Assembly (NCBI GenBank): GCA_026986575.1
Contig: JALSOH010000009.1
Span: 124,001-188,000 of the forward strand
Source of the DNA: Thermoproteota archaeon
GTDB taxonomy: Archaea; Korarchaeota; Korarchaeia; Korarchaeales; Korarchaeaceae
Length of the DNA: 64,000 nt
Reading direction: 5' to 3'
Under the pieces are notes generated by a model that was not told where the DNA came from, did not search any database, and saw only the letters and a list, made by a program, of their open reading frames with translations. This document shows, piece after piece, positions 43,636 to 52,729 of this stretch. A program made the position numbers and the translations under genes. Numbering within the stretch: the stretch's first letter is position 1; the number at the start of each line of letters is the position of its first letter.

Positions 43636-44554
43636 ATAACTCCCTCACCCTCCTCATCATCACGACACCTATTCCGCTGAACAGCATGCCCAAGGCGAGA
43701 AGAACCAAGCTACCAGCGAACATGACGTTTTCCATCAGGGGGAAGAAGCTGGCCTCGGTGAACTGGTTGGCGATTAGTGAAGATATGGTGTATCCGGGAG
43801 CGAAGAGGCAGGGTGAGATGTTGAAGGCGTTTCCCACCACCAAGGCAACAGCTACTGTCTCACTGGCTGCCCTTCCAAGCCCTAGGAGAACGGCGGCTAT
43901 TATGGCTGGCCTTATGAGTGAGACCATTATCCTGAAGTACTCATATCTAGTGGCCCCGAGAGACAGGGCCGCCTCCCTGTAGGTGCGAGGCACCTGCCTG
44001 TAGGCCTCCTTGATCACCCCGTGCATGAATGGAATTATCATTACCGCCAGTAAAAGCCCGGCTGCCAAGAATGAGGCGCCACTCAGGGGATCGCAAGCGA
44101 ACGGGGGGATGAAGTCGAGGTGCTCGTGTAGCGGCGACATGACCCAACTCCTTAAAATGGGAACCATCACCTCCAACCCCCAGAGCCCGTAGATTATCGT
44201 GGGTAGACCAGCCATGAGGTCTATCACCGAGGAGAAGAACTCTTTGATCCTGTAGGGAGCCATCTCCTCCATGAAGAAGACGGTAGCGACGGAGAGGGGC
44301 AAAGCTACTGCAGCGGCTATCAGCGAGGTGACTAGGGTCCCGTAGAGGGGTGCCAGTAGGCCGTACTTCACGAACTCCACCCCCCTCTCTGACGGCTTCC
44401 ACACATTCTCGGTGAAGAGGGAGATGCCGAACCTCTCAAGAGCCGGCCATGACTCGTAGGCCAGTACGTAAGCCAGAAGTGCGAATAGAGCGAATATTAC
44501 CGCGGCGAAGGGAAGCAGGGTGAGGAAGAATCCCCTGTCCACCTTGGGAATCAT
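43625..44554 (-). CDS. pstC: Phosphate ABC transporter permease PstC
   Basis: 309 residues, six membrane helices. PstC phrases: SVIDLMAGLPTIIYGLWGL, the EAA loop VPRTYREAALSLGATRYEYF and LLGLGRAASETVAVALVVGN. Starts 16 bases after pstS, overlaps pstA. Confidence 0.93.
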   Translation of the reverse strand: MIPKVDRGFFLTLLPFAAVIFALFALLAYVLAYESWPALERFGISLFTENVWKPSERGVEFVKYGLLAPLYGTLVTSLIAAAVALPLSVATVFFMEEMAPYRIKEFFSSVIDLMAGLPTIIYGLWGLEVMVPILRSWVMSPLHEHLDFIPPFACDPLSGASFLAAGLLLAVMIIPFMHGVIKEAYRQVPRTYREAALSLGATRYEYFRIMVSLIRPAIIAAVLLGLGRAASETVAVALVVGNAFNISPCLFAPGYTISSLIANQFTEASFFPLMENVMFAGSLVLLALGMLFSGIGVVMMRRVRELYGR

Positions 44555-44570
44555 TCGATCACCCCCGAAT

Positions 44571-45656
44571 TCACGGTTTTATCAGTCCCACGGCCTTCAG
44601 GTTCACCGACCTCAGTTCGGGCGGTATGGGGGCGTACCCCTCAGCTATCAGCTCCTGTCCCTCAGTGTTCACGAACCTCACGAACCCCCTGATGGCTTCC
44701 GCCTTCTCTCCGTAATGAGTCCAGAACATCAGGTGGACGAAGGAAGTCAGGGGGTAGGATTCCTCGCCGGGGGCGTAGACCACGGCATCTAGGTCGAGGC
44801 TGAAATCGTCAAGGGGACTCTTGGGGAGGAGGGGAAATGCTCTCCTCGCGGCCTCAGTGATCGATTGGGGAGAGGGGGTGACGAAGTTCCCCTCGGCGTT
44901 TCTCACCGACGCCATAGGGAGGTCGTTCTCTAGGGCGTAGGAGAGCTCCACGTAGCCCAGCGAGTAGGGGGTATTCATGATAACCTGAGTCACTCCCTGA
45001 TTTCCCTTAGCCCCTACGCCGTTCCCTCTGGAGTCGACAGGCCATTCCACGCTCTTCCCCACAAGATCGAGGGGCCAGTCTCGGGGGGATGCCTTGTGAA
45101 GGAAGAAGGTGAAGATGTTGGTGGTTCCGCTCGAGTCAGACCTGTGGACAGCGATTATCTCCTTATGGGGCAGCTTCATTGCTGGATTGAGCTCCCTCAT
45201 CAAAGGATCGTCCCAGTACCTCACCTCCCCCTTGTAGATCCTTGCCAGCACTTTGCCATCGAGTCTTAGCTGTCCCTCGACGGGCAGGTTGTAGGTGATC
45301 ACCACGGCCCCGAGCACCACCGGCATCTGCAGCACCCGACCCCTGTACCTGAGCCAGAGGTCTCTGGTGAGAGGGGGATCGCTTGCCGCGAAGTCAACCA
45401 GTTTGGAGAGGAACTGCTTCTGGCCCGTACCGCTCCCAGTCGGATTGTAGTTTAGGGTAACCCAGGGATGCTCTTCCGTGAATTTAGGTATCCAGATAGA
45501 CATCTGAGGGTAGATGAAGCTGGAGCCGGAGCCGAGGATCGATACCTCCTCGCTGTTCCCTTGAACGGTCGTGCCCACGAGCCCGAGGACCACCCAAAGG
45601 ACGAATATGAGGGGACCCATGGAGGCCAGCAAGGGTGCTGAGATCCTCAGCTCCAT
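44571..45656 (-). CDS. pstS: Phosphate-binding protein PstS
   Basis: 361 residues. N-terminal signal/anchor (about 10-33), then the phosphate-binding fold with its marks: SGSSFIYPQMSIWIPKF, YNPTGSGTGQKQFL, FAASDPPLT, VHRSDSSGTTNIFTFFL and GNQGVTQVIMNTPYSLGYVE. Exported, membrane-anchored substrate receptor and first gene of pstSCAB. Minus-strand TATA-like TTTATAGTTT lies at 45691-45700. Divergent from the AbrB-PhoU gene. Confidence 0.94.
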   Translation of the reverse strand: MELRISAPLLASMGPLIFVLWVVLGLVGTTVQGNSEEVSILGSGSSFIYPQMSIWIPKFTEEHPWVTLNYNPTGSGTGQKQFLSKLVDFAASDPPLTRDLWLRYRGRVLQMPVVLGAVVITYNLPVEGQLRLDGKVLARIYKGEVRYWDDPLMRELNPAMKLPHKEIIAVHRSDSSGTTNIFTFFLHKASPRDWPLDLVGKSVEWPVDSRGNGVGAKGNQGVTQVIMNTPYSLGYVELSYALENDLPMASVRNAEGNFVTPSPQSITEAARRAFPLLPKSPLDDFSLDLDAVVYAPGEESYPLTSFVHLMFWTHYGEKAEAIRGFVRFVNTEGQELIAEGYAPIPPELRSVNLKAVGLIKP

Positions 45657-45690
45657 CTAGGGCACCTTCTCGCGCCCGTCCATCCTGTAA

Positions 45691-45751
45691 AAACTATAAA
45701 CGTATTGCAAATAGAATATAGATACTGGATTGATCTACATACCTTATATAG
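45691..45751. promoter_or_regulatory. Divergent pst / phoU-like promoters
   Basis: Minus-strand TTTATAGTTT (45691-45700) for pstS and plus-strand TTATATAG (45744-45751) about 30 bases before the ATG at 45779. Shared regulatory region of about 120 bases. Confidence 0.5.
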
Positions 45752-45778
45752 AAGGTCCGCGCGGATCCCCCGATAGAG

Positions 45779-46789
45779 ATGGCCCAGCCTAGGAGCGTTC
45801 AGGTGACGGGGCGTTCCACCTACATAATCTCCCTCCCTAAGGAGTGGGCGAGGAGTGTCGGGATAGGAAAGGGATCCACCGTTTATTTGGAGGTACTGGC
45901 GGACGGTTCTTTGAGGATCTCGCCCTCACCGAGCGGTAGGAGGGGACAACTGACCAAGGTAATTGACGCCTCCAAGTATGGGGATGTGAGCAGCCTGATG
46001 AGGGAGATAATCTCTCACTACTTGGCCGGATACAACTCCATTAGGATAGAGTACGGGGCAGAGCGGAAGGACTTGGCCGAGAGGGTGAAGGAGATAATTG
46101 AGAGCAGTATCTTGGGATTCAGCGTCCTCGAGGGAACCGCAACTTCGATGACCTTCTACGCGGTCCTCGATCCCTCCTCGATGAGCTTGGACGATGCCGC
46201 ATCGAAGCTCGTGTCCGATGCCCTCCACATGCTGGAGGACACGCTCCGGGGCATGAGGGAAAGGGATAGCAGCCTCCTTGAGGGTGTGATCAGGCAGGAC
46301 CAGCTCGTGGACAAGTTGTACTTGCTCGTCGCCAAGCAGCTGACCATAGCCCTGATGAATCCCGTCAATGTGAGGGACTTCGGTCTCGAAACTCCTGCTG
46401 AGGCACCTCACCTCTTCCTAGCTGCGAAGAGCGTTGAGAGGATCGCGGATCATGCGACGATAGTAGCGAGAAACACGATGGATCTCATCCTCGAAGGCGG
46501 TGAAATACCTCCAAACATCTTGGACTCACTGGAGGAGGCTATCGAGCTCTTCAGGGACGTCTCCTCAGCTCTAACTAGCCCGAACAAGGAGAAGGCTGAG
46601 GAGGTAGCTAAGCTAATTGAGAGGGTGGGTAGGGGCCCGAGCGCCTGGGAGGAGAGGTACGCAGATCCCAGACTTTACGCGATAGTGGAGAGCATTGGAC
46701 GGATATTCGGTTACAGCTTGGACATAGCCGAGGCAATAATAGATGTCTCCACTGTCAGAGAAGCAGCTAGGATGCTAAGGGGCCGTTAA
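45779..46789 (+). CDS. AbrB-PhoU phosphate regulator
   Basis: 336 residues. The N-terminal swapped-hairpin AbrB DNA-binding domain (about 4-50: RSVQVTGRSTYIISLPKEWA, GIGKGSTVYLEVLADGSLRI) is fused to PhoU-like helical domains (about 60-335, with VSDALHMLEDTLRGM and KSVERIADHATIVARNTMDL). Archaeal proteins of this build sit by pst genes and are taken to repress them when phosphate is sufficient. Divergent from pstS, which fits. Confidence 0.88.
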   Translation: MAQPRSVQVTGRSTYIISLPKEWARSVGIGKGSTVYLEVLADGSLRISPSPSGRRGQLTKVIDASKYGDVSSLMREIISHYLAGYNSIRIEYGAERKDLAERVKEIIESSILGFSVLEGTATSMTFYAVLDPSSMSLDDAASKLVSDALHMLEDTLRGMRERDSSLLEGVIRQDQLVDKLYLLVAKQLTIALMNPVNVRDFGLETPAEAPHLFLAAKSVERIADHATIVARNTMDLILEGGEIPPNILDSLEEAIELFRDVSSALTSPNKEKAEEVAKLIERVGRGPSAWEERYADPRLYAIVESIGRIFGYSLDIAEAIIDVSTVREAARMLRGR

Positions 46790-47217
46790 AGGAGTCTCCT
46801 TACCCTCTCAGCTATTCTCTCTGAGACCTTCCTGTAAGGCTCTGGATCACCTTCCTCATCCCACTTAACTCCGGGACACGAGAGGGAGACTAGGATGAAG
46901 TCCTCACCCACTATGAAGGGATACCTCCGGCAGGTGTCGGGACGGTGTTCGTAAGCGACGCAGAGATTTCCCTCTAGAAAGATGCAGGAACCGTCCTCCT
47001 TCATCCTCATCTTGTAAGGCGCGCCAGTAAGCTCCCTCTCCAGATCTGTCGTGGGCTCATAGAAGTCTCGGTAACCTGCCTCTTCCAACCTCCTTACATC
47101 CTCCTCGTAAAGGACTATCACCCTGTTCCTGCAGCAGTCCCCGCACAGCGTGCAGACAAAGCCTGGCATTTTATCCACTTTAACGTAGTCGGAGACCACC
47201 ACTTCCACGGGCATCAC
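46786..47217 (-). CDS. YkgJ-like cysteine-cluster protein
   Basis: 143 residues. Zinc or iron-sulfur cysteine pattern: CTLCGDCC (about 22-29), then CIFLEGNLC, RPDTCRRYPF and a late SCPG, as in YkgJ/UPF0153 proteins of unknown role. The reading overlaps the SatD-like gene end by 38 bases; an ATG just before GFVCTLC would remove the overlap. Converges with the AbrB-PhoU gene (4-base overlap). Confidence 0.82.
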   Translation of the reverse strand: MMPVEVVVSDYVKVDKMPGFVCTLCGDCCRNRVIVLYEEDVRRLEEAGYRDFYEPTTDLERELTGAPYKMRMKEDGSCIFLEGNLCVAYEHRPDTCRRYPFIVGEDFILVSLSCPGVKWDEEGDPEPYRKVSERIAERVRRLL

Positions 47218-47824
47218 CCAGCAGGCGGGAGATGACGAAACACCCAGTGCTCCTGAGGGTCTTGCTCACGTTCCCCTTGCTTACCCCATACCTCCTGGCT
47301 ATCACCTCTATCTTATCCCCGAACCATATCCTCCTGAAGCAGTAGGCGACCCTCTTCTCCGGCATCTCCGCGAGCACGGCCATGGAGAGGGCCGCCACGT
47401 ATATATTCCTCTCGTCGTTGAGATCGGCACCCTCCCCCACCTCCAGATTCAGCACTGAAACCCTACTCCTCTTCGAGCTCAGCTTCTCCAAGGCGGATCT
47501 AGCGCTCCAGAAGGCGGGACCGTCGCACTCGTCCGCGAACTCCCTGATGAGGTGCACGCTCCCGGCCCCCAGCCCCACCCTGAACCTGAGATTCGAGGCG
47601 AGGGAGTAGTGGAAGAAGAAGGTGAGTGGACGCCAGTCCTTGGTCAGGAATTCGACGCTATCTCCAGCGGTGAGCGCCGGTCTGGCAGCCAGCTCCCGAC
47701 TCCATCTCCCCTCCACTAGGTTCATACCACTCCTTATAATCTCCCTGATCTCCTCAGCCCTATCGGACAGCTCCCTAGATCTGATGAGGTCGAAAATGGC
47801 AGCTAGCAACCCAACCTCCCCCAT
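47180..47824 (-). CDS. SatD-like protein with C-terminal helix-turn-helix
   Basis: 214 residues from the ATG at 47824, overlapping the upstream membrane gene. SatD-family marks: FDLIRSRELSDR (11-22), TAGDSVEFL (52-60), RVGLGAGS (82-89) and DGPAFWSARSALE (101-113). A C-terminal helix-turn-helix (about 168-195, IEVIARRYGVSKGNVSKTL) would bind DNA. SatD is known from a Streptococcus acid-stress operon, without an assigned reaction. The start at 47896 would add a tail that lies within the upstream gene and is unlikely. Confidence 0.65.
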   Translation of the reverse strand: MGEVGLLAAIFDLIRSRELSDRAEEIREIIRSGMNLVEGRWSRELAARPALTAGDSVEFLTKDWRPLTFFFHYSLASNLRFRVGLGAGSVHLIREFADECDGPAFWSARSALEKLSSKRSRVSVLNLEVGEGADLNDERNIYVAALSMAVLAEMPEKRVAYCFRRIWFGDKIEVIARRYGVSKGNVSKTLRSTGCFVISRLLGDARGSGGLRLR

Positions 47825-48273
47825 ATCATGTGGAGGGAGAGCCATGAAAGGGCTATCCCGCTCGTGAGACTGAAGAACGTCCCGATTATGTACCATTCAG
47901 CCTCCATTGTCCTCCTGTCGAATCTGAACAGGGCTTTCGCGGCAACTACAATGGCGAGAGAGCTGAGAGCATCTTTCACGGGCAGCAAGCAGTTGGCACT
48001 CATGAGGAAGAGGAGGAATACGAAGGACCTCTCCATCACGCCTATCACAGCACCACCGTGGAAACCCTCCTCGCCGCCTCCCGATCGGATCCTCCTTCCC
48101 AACTCGGATATAAGGCTGTGAGGGAGCAATAAGACGCTGAGATAGGCGAGTAGATGCGAAGCGATCATTCGGGGTTCCACAATGGGAGCTCCTTGGAACA
48201 GGAGTAAGAGAGCTAGTGAGAGGAGACCAGCGAACAGGATCAAGACTTTCCGTACCTGAGCCTCGAGACCCAT
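47803..48273 (-). CDS. Membrane protein partner of the SatD-like gene
   Basis: 156 residues with four hydrophobic segments (about 10-28, 36-55, 80-110, 128-150) and a short basic, glycine-rich loop. No family recognised with certainty. Bacterial satD genes are also paired with a small membrane protein gene. It overlaps the SatD-like start by 22 bases and lies directly behind the tandem palindromes, so it is probably the first gene of the operon. Confidence 0.6.
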   Translation of the reverse strand: MGLEAQVRKVLILFAGLLSLALLLLFQGAPIVEPRMIASHLLAYLSVLLLPHSLISELGRRIRSGGGEEGFHGGAVIGVMERSFVFLLFLMSANCLLPVKDALSSLAIVVAAKALFRFDRRTMEAEWYIIGTFFSLTSGIALSWLSLHMIWGRLGC

Positions 48274-48288
48274 GCCGCGTCATCTACC

Positions 48289-48367
48289 TGAGTTTACTTA
48301 AAAGGTAAACTGAGGACTGAGTTTACTTAAAAGGTAAACTGAGGACGAGGTTCACCTCGCAGGTGAA
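48289..48367. promoter_or_regulatory. Tandem palindromic operator between divergent genes
   Basis: Two identical 29-base direct repeats (48289-48317 and 48318-48346), each holding the near-palindrome GTTTACTT-AAA-AGGTAAAC. They are followed by a third, related perfect palindrome, TTCACCT-CGC-AGGTGAA (48351-48367). All three share the plan of 7-8 base arms around 3 bases. They lie 16 bases from the membrane gene start (minus) and 43 bases from the AstE/AspA-like gene start (plus), so they could control both. Confidence 0.75.
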
Positions 48368-48409
48368 ATCGCGGGCAGCCTTATTACAAACACCCGGTAC
48401 TCGTCCCCT

Positions 48410-49357
48410 ATGGAGCTTGAGAAGGAGAGATTGACCGTCGGTCACAGGCCCGATGGCTCCGAGGTGAACCTCCCGGTCGTCAGGGTGCAGGGGTCTTCCA
48501 GAGGACCTAGGCTGCTCATCACACTGAGCGTCCACGGGGACGAGATCACGGGTCACAAATCGGTGTGGTACCTCCTAGATCACCTCAGAAAGGTGACCGA
48601 CCTCAAGGGAGAGCTAACCATCATCTCCTTGGTCAACGTTGAGGGCTTCAACTACTCCATCAGGGGCTTCCCCTACTCCACCTTAGACCTGAACAGGATG
48701 TTTCCTGGAGATGAGAGGGGCTCTCTGTCCGAACGAATCACCGCTAGGATCTGGTCCCTAGCCTCTAAGGCCGACTTCGTCCTCGACGTACACACCGCGG
48801 GCCTATGCGTTCCCTTCGTCCTGATACATCCGGCCGAGCCCCTCATAAGGGACTTCATGGAGGATGTGGCCTACGCCAGCGGCCTGACCCCCCTCTACAA
48901 TTACGATCCCGAGCTCTACGACAGGATAGGGTTGGGGAAGTCACTGAGCGGCACCTCGGTCAAGAACGGCACTCCAGCGCTCACTTTAGAGCTGCCGGGG
49001 TTCGTTGGGATAGACCAGCTGGGTGCCAGGGCGGGCTTCATAGCCCTGAAGAACGTGATGGTCAAGCTGGGGATGCTGGATGGGGATTACGAGGAGGTGG
49101 ACTTCCTTCCGGTGATCAGGAGGAGGGGGATGAAGAGGGTGAAGGTGAGCGCGGAGTCGGCTGGTCTCCTCGACTACACCGTCGAGCTAGGGGAGGAGGT
49201 ATTCGAGGGGCAGCTCTTGGCCAGGGTGAGGGATCCATTCGGGGATGCGCTGGAAGAGGTCAGGGCCCCTAGAGACGGCTTCGTAGTTCAGATAAATGGA
49301 TTTTACAGGACCTTCACCGGTGGCAAGGTGGCGACCTTGGCGGTGGAGGCCGGCTGA
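48410..49357 (+). CDS. Succinylglutamate desuccinylase/aspartoacylase-family hydrolase
   Basis: 315 residues. Zinc peptidase-like fold with HGDE (H42, E45) and H128 in LDVHT as metal ligands; LDLNRMFPG (92-100) supplies the substrate-binding Asn-Arg. The C-terminal part (about 225-310) is a beta-rich lid. Family members deacylate N-acylated amino acids; the substrate is not readable. Start ATG at 48410 follows the tandem palindromes. Confidence 0.85.
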   Translation: MELEKERLTVGHRPDGSEVNLPVVRVQGSSRGPRLLITLSVHGDEITGHKSVWYLLDHLRKVTDLKGELTIISLVNVEGFNYSIRGFPYSTLDLNRMFPGDERGSLSERITARIWSLASKADFVLDVHTAGLCVPFVLIHPAEPLIRDFMEDVAYASGLTPLYNYDPELYDRIGLGKSLSGTSVKNGTPALTLELPGFVGIDQLGARAGFIALKNVMVKLGMLDGDYEEVDFLPVIRRRGMKRVKVSAESAGLLDYTVELGEEVFEGQLLARVRDPFGDALEEVRAPRDGFVVQINGFYRTFTGGKVATLAVEAG

Positions 49358-49430
49358 GTCATAGGATGGGAATAGGTGCGCATTACATTTCGGGGCATGC
49401 CTATTTTTCCCCTCACCTCCCCAAGGGAGG

Positions 49431-52079
49431 ATGCGCAGGGCCTGGCCTCTACTACTGATACTCCTGCTTTCCACCGTGGCATCAGCGGCGATGCCCACTG
49501 ACGAATGGCAGGCACGCACTAACCTCTTCTCAGGCACTGGCGCCCTCAGAGATGGAGGAGCCGTCCTGTTCCTCCGGCAGGGGCTCATAAACGAGCCGGA
49601 GGGGCGTCTCGAGGTGGTGAAGTTCGCTGGCAAGAACGTGGTGCTCACCTCCTCCAAGGGAATCATCTACTACTTGGACACCTTCAAGGCCGTTAAGATG
49701 GTCAACGCTTGCGCCGGGAGGGTGGTCAAGATGGCCCACGCCTCCACACCCCGTGGGGGTGTGACCTACGCCCTCTGCTGGAAGCCCAACGACAACATCG
49801 TCTCGGCAGTGACGATATTCGACGGCGCAACCGGAGTGAAGTGGTTCTCGCTCATAAGGCCATCCAGATACAGCGAGGAGACGGGGTTCAAGTGGGCCGA
49901 CTACAGGACCGATTTCCCGTGTAGCGTGGAACCAGCTTCCCCTCTGGTCGCGGACATGGACGGGGACGGCTACGACGAGGCGGTGTGGTTCCTCGACGGC
50001 AGCCTCTTCTACGTCGACTCCCCCCTTTCGAACCCCAACAGGACCCTCATAAGCCAGACTCCCAGGGGCTTCGCCTACGGTGATGTGACAGGCGATGGGA
50101 GGAAAGAGGTGGTCATCGCAACTCCTACCGAGATAATGACCTGGCAACCCGGCGGAAGGCCAGCGGTTTACTCCAAGTACGGGTGCACCTCCGATCCCGT
50201 GTTGGCTGACCTCGACGGGGACGGTGTCAGGGAAGTGGCCTGTCTGTATGGGAGCTCCCTCGTGGCCGTCGACGGGGACAGGCTGCTTCTCAGGGCCAAC
50301 AACATCGCCACCCTGCCGGCTGCCGGGGATATAGATGGCGACGGACTTTCAGATTTGGTGTATGTTACCAGTGACGGCACGCTGACCGCGAGATCCATAA
50401 AGGGCGTGCTCTGGACCTTCAAGGTGCAGAGGCCCTTCTTCACTCCAGCCATAGGAGATGTGGACGGGGATTACTCGCCGGAGGTGGTGATAGGGGCGGG
50501 CCAGTACCTGCGCGTCCTGTCGTCCAAGGGAGAGGAGGAGTGGAGGGAGAACCTCAGGGAACCCGATGCTTGGGCGTCCGGTGGGGAGATAACCCTCACC
50601 ACGTACGTGAGGTACGAGGCAAAGACCTCCCCGATCCTCTACGATTTCGATGGTGATGGGTTCCTGGAGATCCTGCTGGGCATAGGGGCGTACTTGGAAC
50701 AGGGGAGGATAGTCGTGGTGGACGACACGAGGGGCATGGGTAATCCACCCGTCGTGGAGATCCTGAACCCAGCCAACTACAGCAGGGTGGGCAGTGAGGT
50801 GGACCTCACCTTCACTGTCAGCGATGACCTCTCCCCGGTGCTCCCCACTAAGGTCTATAGACTGGTGGGAGGTGAGTGGATAGAGGAGTGGACCGGTGAG
50901 GTGAGGTCCGGGGAGAGCGTCCAGCTGACGGTGCCCTCAGCTGACGAGCTTAAGGTGGAGGCGACCGACGGCTCCCTCAGGAGCAGTGAGATCCTCAAGC
51001 TGAAGGTCGATGTTCAGGCGCCTCAACTGGTGATAGAGCCTAGGAACATGTCTAAGATAGGGCCCGGCACCAACATCACCGTGAGGATGGTAGCCCCGAT
51101 CAACGAGTACGCCTACCTGACTGTCTACCACGGCACGAGTCCGGGAGGACAGTGGGTGAAGATGATCGACAGGAGGAGGATCTGGAAGACCACCAAGCTG
51201 GAGATAGATGTGACGCCCATAGTGGAGAAGGTTGAGGGTTACCACTGCTTCAAGTTCGTTCTGGAGGACGCGCTGGGAAACCTGCAGGAGGTGGTGATGA
51301 GGTACAGGATAGAGAAGGGAGGGGAGGAGAGGAGGGTAGCGAGGGTCGGGGAGGTGGAGCTTTCGATCTCGGCCCCTGAGGTCCCCGTATCCCACAGCGT
51401 CAACATCAGCTGGACCTTGGTGGGTGCGGAGAAGGCCTCCCTCTACTACGGGAAGGGCTTTGACTGGACCCTCTTGAGGGAGGTGGAGGGGAACGGCACC
51501 CTAGAGTGGGACGTCTCATCGATGGAGGACGGGACCTACTACCTCAAGCTCGAATCAGGAAATGTGTCGGTCACCACCCAAGTGAAAGTGGACAACACGC
51601 CCCCCAACGTCGAGATAACGGCTGACAGAACGTCCCTGACGGTGAATGAGACTGCGGTGCTCACTGTGAGGACCGATGCCGTCAAGCTGTACTGGGATCT
51701 GGACGGCGACGGGAGGTTCGAGACCCTCGGGCCCAAAGTCGCGAGGGTTGTTGCGAGGGAGCCGGGGGAAATGACCATTAACGTGATGGGGGTTGACGAG
51801 GCCAATAACTCTAGGATCGCGAGCATCACGCTGAAGGTGAAGGCCGAGCAGGAGGGTGTAGCGGAAGAAACGACTGCAACTCCAATTCAGGAGGTCAGCA
51901 GGACGGAGAGCTGGACGGAGAGGTTGATGGGCCTGTTCGGAAATGTCCACTTGGGGCCGGAACTGCTGATACCGCCCCTCATCCTCCTGCTCTTTGTATC
52001 GGTCCTGAGGGCGAGGGCAAAAGCTAAGAAGAAGAGGAAGAGGGTCAGGAGGGTGGTCAATCCTTGGAGATCGCTGTGA
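49431..52079 (+). CDS. Exported FG-GAP/VCBS-repeat surface protein
   Basis: 882 residues. Signal peptide (1-22). Six calcium-loop repeats between about 175 and 420 (for example DMDGDGYDEAV, DVTGDGRKEVV, DLDGDGVREVA, DIDGDGLSDLV, DFDGDGFLEIL) form a beta-propeller. Several Ig-like domains follow (about 440-800, ending with another DLDGDGRFE). A C-terminal helix (LLIPPLILLLFVSVL) with a lysine/arginine-rich tail anchors it. Surface adhesin or carbohydrate-binding role is likely. It overlaps the B3/B4 gene by 16 bases. Confidence 0.78.
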   Translation: MRRAWPLLLILLLSTVASAAMPTDEWQARTNLFSGTGALRDGGAVLFLRQGLINEPEGRLEVVKFAGKNVVLTSSKGIIYYLDTFKAVKMVNACAGRVVKMAHASTPRGGVTYALCWKPNDNIVSAVTIFDGATGVKWFSLIRPSRYSEETGFKWADYRTDFPCSVEPASPLVADMDGDGYDEAVWFLDGSLFYVDSPLSNPNRTLISQTPRGFAYGDVTGDGRKEVVIATPTEIMTWQPGGRPAVYSKYGCTSDPVLADLDGDGVREVACLYGSSLVAVDGDRLLLRANNIATLPAAGDIDGDGLSDLVYVTSDGTLTARSIKGVLWTFKVQRPFFTPAIGDVDGDYSPEVVIGAGQYLRVLSSKGEEEWRENLREPDAWASGGEITLTTYVRYEAKTSPILYDFDGDGFLEILLGIGAYLEQGRIVVVDDTRGMGNPPVVEILNPANYSRVGSEVDLTFTVSDDLSPVLPTKVYRLVGGEWIEEWTGEVRSGESVQLTVPSADELKVEATDGSLRSSEILKLKVDVQAPQLVIEPRNMSKIGPGTNITVRMVAPINEYAYLTVYHGTSPGGQWVKMIDRRRIWKTTKLEIDVTPIVEKVEGYHCFKFVLEDALGNLQEVVMRYRIEKGGEERRVARVGEVELSISAPEVPVSHSVNISWTLVGAEKASLYYGKGFDWTLLREVEGNGTLEWDVSSMEDGTYYLKLESGNVSVTTQVKVDNTPPNVEITADRTSLTVNETAVLTVRTDAVKLYWDLDGDGRFETLGPKVARVVAREPGEMTINVMGVDEANNSRIASITLKVKAEQEGVAEETTATPIQEVSRTESWTERLMGLFGNVHLGPELLIPPLILLLFVSVLRARAKAKKKRKRVRRVVNPWRSL

Positions 52080-52729
52080 GGGACGAGGCCGCTGCCCTGG
52101 GCATCTTCATAGCCTACGCCTCGGTGGAGGGGGTGAAGGTGGGCCCCACCACCGACGACTCATTCATGAGGGAGGCGGCCGAGGAGCTGAGGTCCAAGTA
52201 CACGCTCCAGAGCCTCAAGGAGGATCCCATCGTGAGGGCCTACAGGGATTTCTACTGGAGGATAGGGATTGATCCGACCAAAACCCGGCCTAGCAGCGAA
52301 GCTATGGTGAGGAGGGTCCTCAAGGGGGGCAACTTCCCCAAGATAGATAACGTGGTGGACGCCGGAAACGTAGCGAGCGCCCTCACCCTAGTGCCCATAG
52401 GCCTGTACGACTTGGATAAGGTCAGTGGGAAGCTGGAGGTGAGGCTGGCGAGGGAGGGCGAGATATTCCGCCCCATAGGGGGAGGTGAGGAAGTATTGAG
52501 GGGCGGAGAACCCATCCTCGCTGACGAAGAGGAAGTGCTGTTCCTCTATCCCCACAGGGACAGCAGGAAGACCATGATCACCGGGTCCACCACTAGGGTG
52601 CTCGTGGTCGGGGCCGGCGTCCCCGGTGTGGAGGTTCCCCGGGTGAGGAAAGCGGTGAACCTGTCCTTGGACCTGATAATCGGAAGTGCAGGTGGAAGGA
52701 GGGCTAGCGAGACGAAGCTAGCTCCCTGA
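52064..52729 (+). CDS. B3/B4 tRNA-binding-domain protein
   Basis: 221 residues from a TTG at 52064. It is a stand-alone version of the B3/4 domain of phenylalanyl-tRNA synthetase beta: YRDFYWRIGIDPTKTRPSSE, VDAGNVASALTLVPIGLYD, GGEEVLRGGEPILADEEEV, and LVVGAGVPGVE. Such proteins may edit mischarged tRNA or D-amino acids; the role is unproven. Converges with lplB, whose end it overlaps by 26 bases. Confidence 0.82.
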   Translation: MEIAVRDEAAALGIFIAYASVEGVKVGPTTDDSFMREAAEELRSKYTLQSLKEDPIVRAYRDFYWRIGIDPTKTRPSSEAMVRRVLKGGNFPKIDNVVDAGNVASALTLVPIGLYDLDKVSGKLEVRLAREGEIFRPIGGGEEVLRGGEPILADEEEVLFLYPHRDSRKTMITGSTTRVLVVGAGVPGVEVPRVRKAVNLSLDLIIGSAGGRRASETKLAP

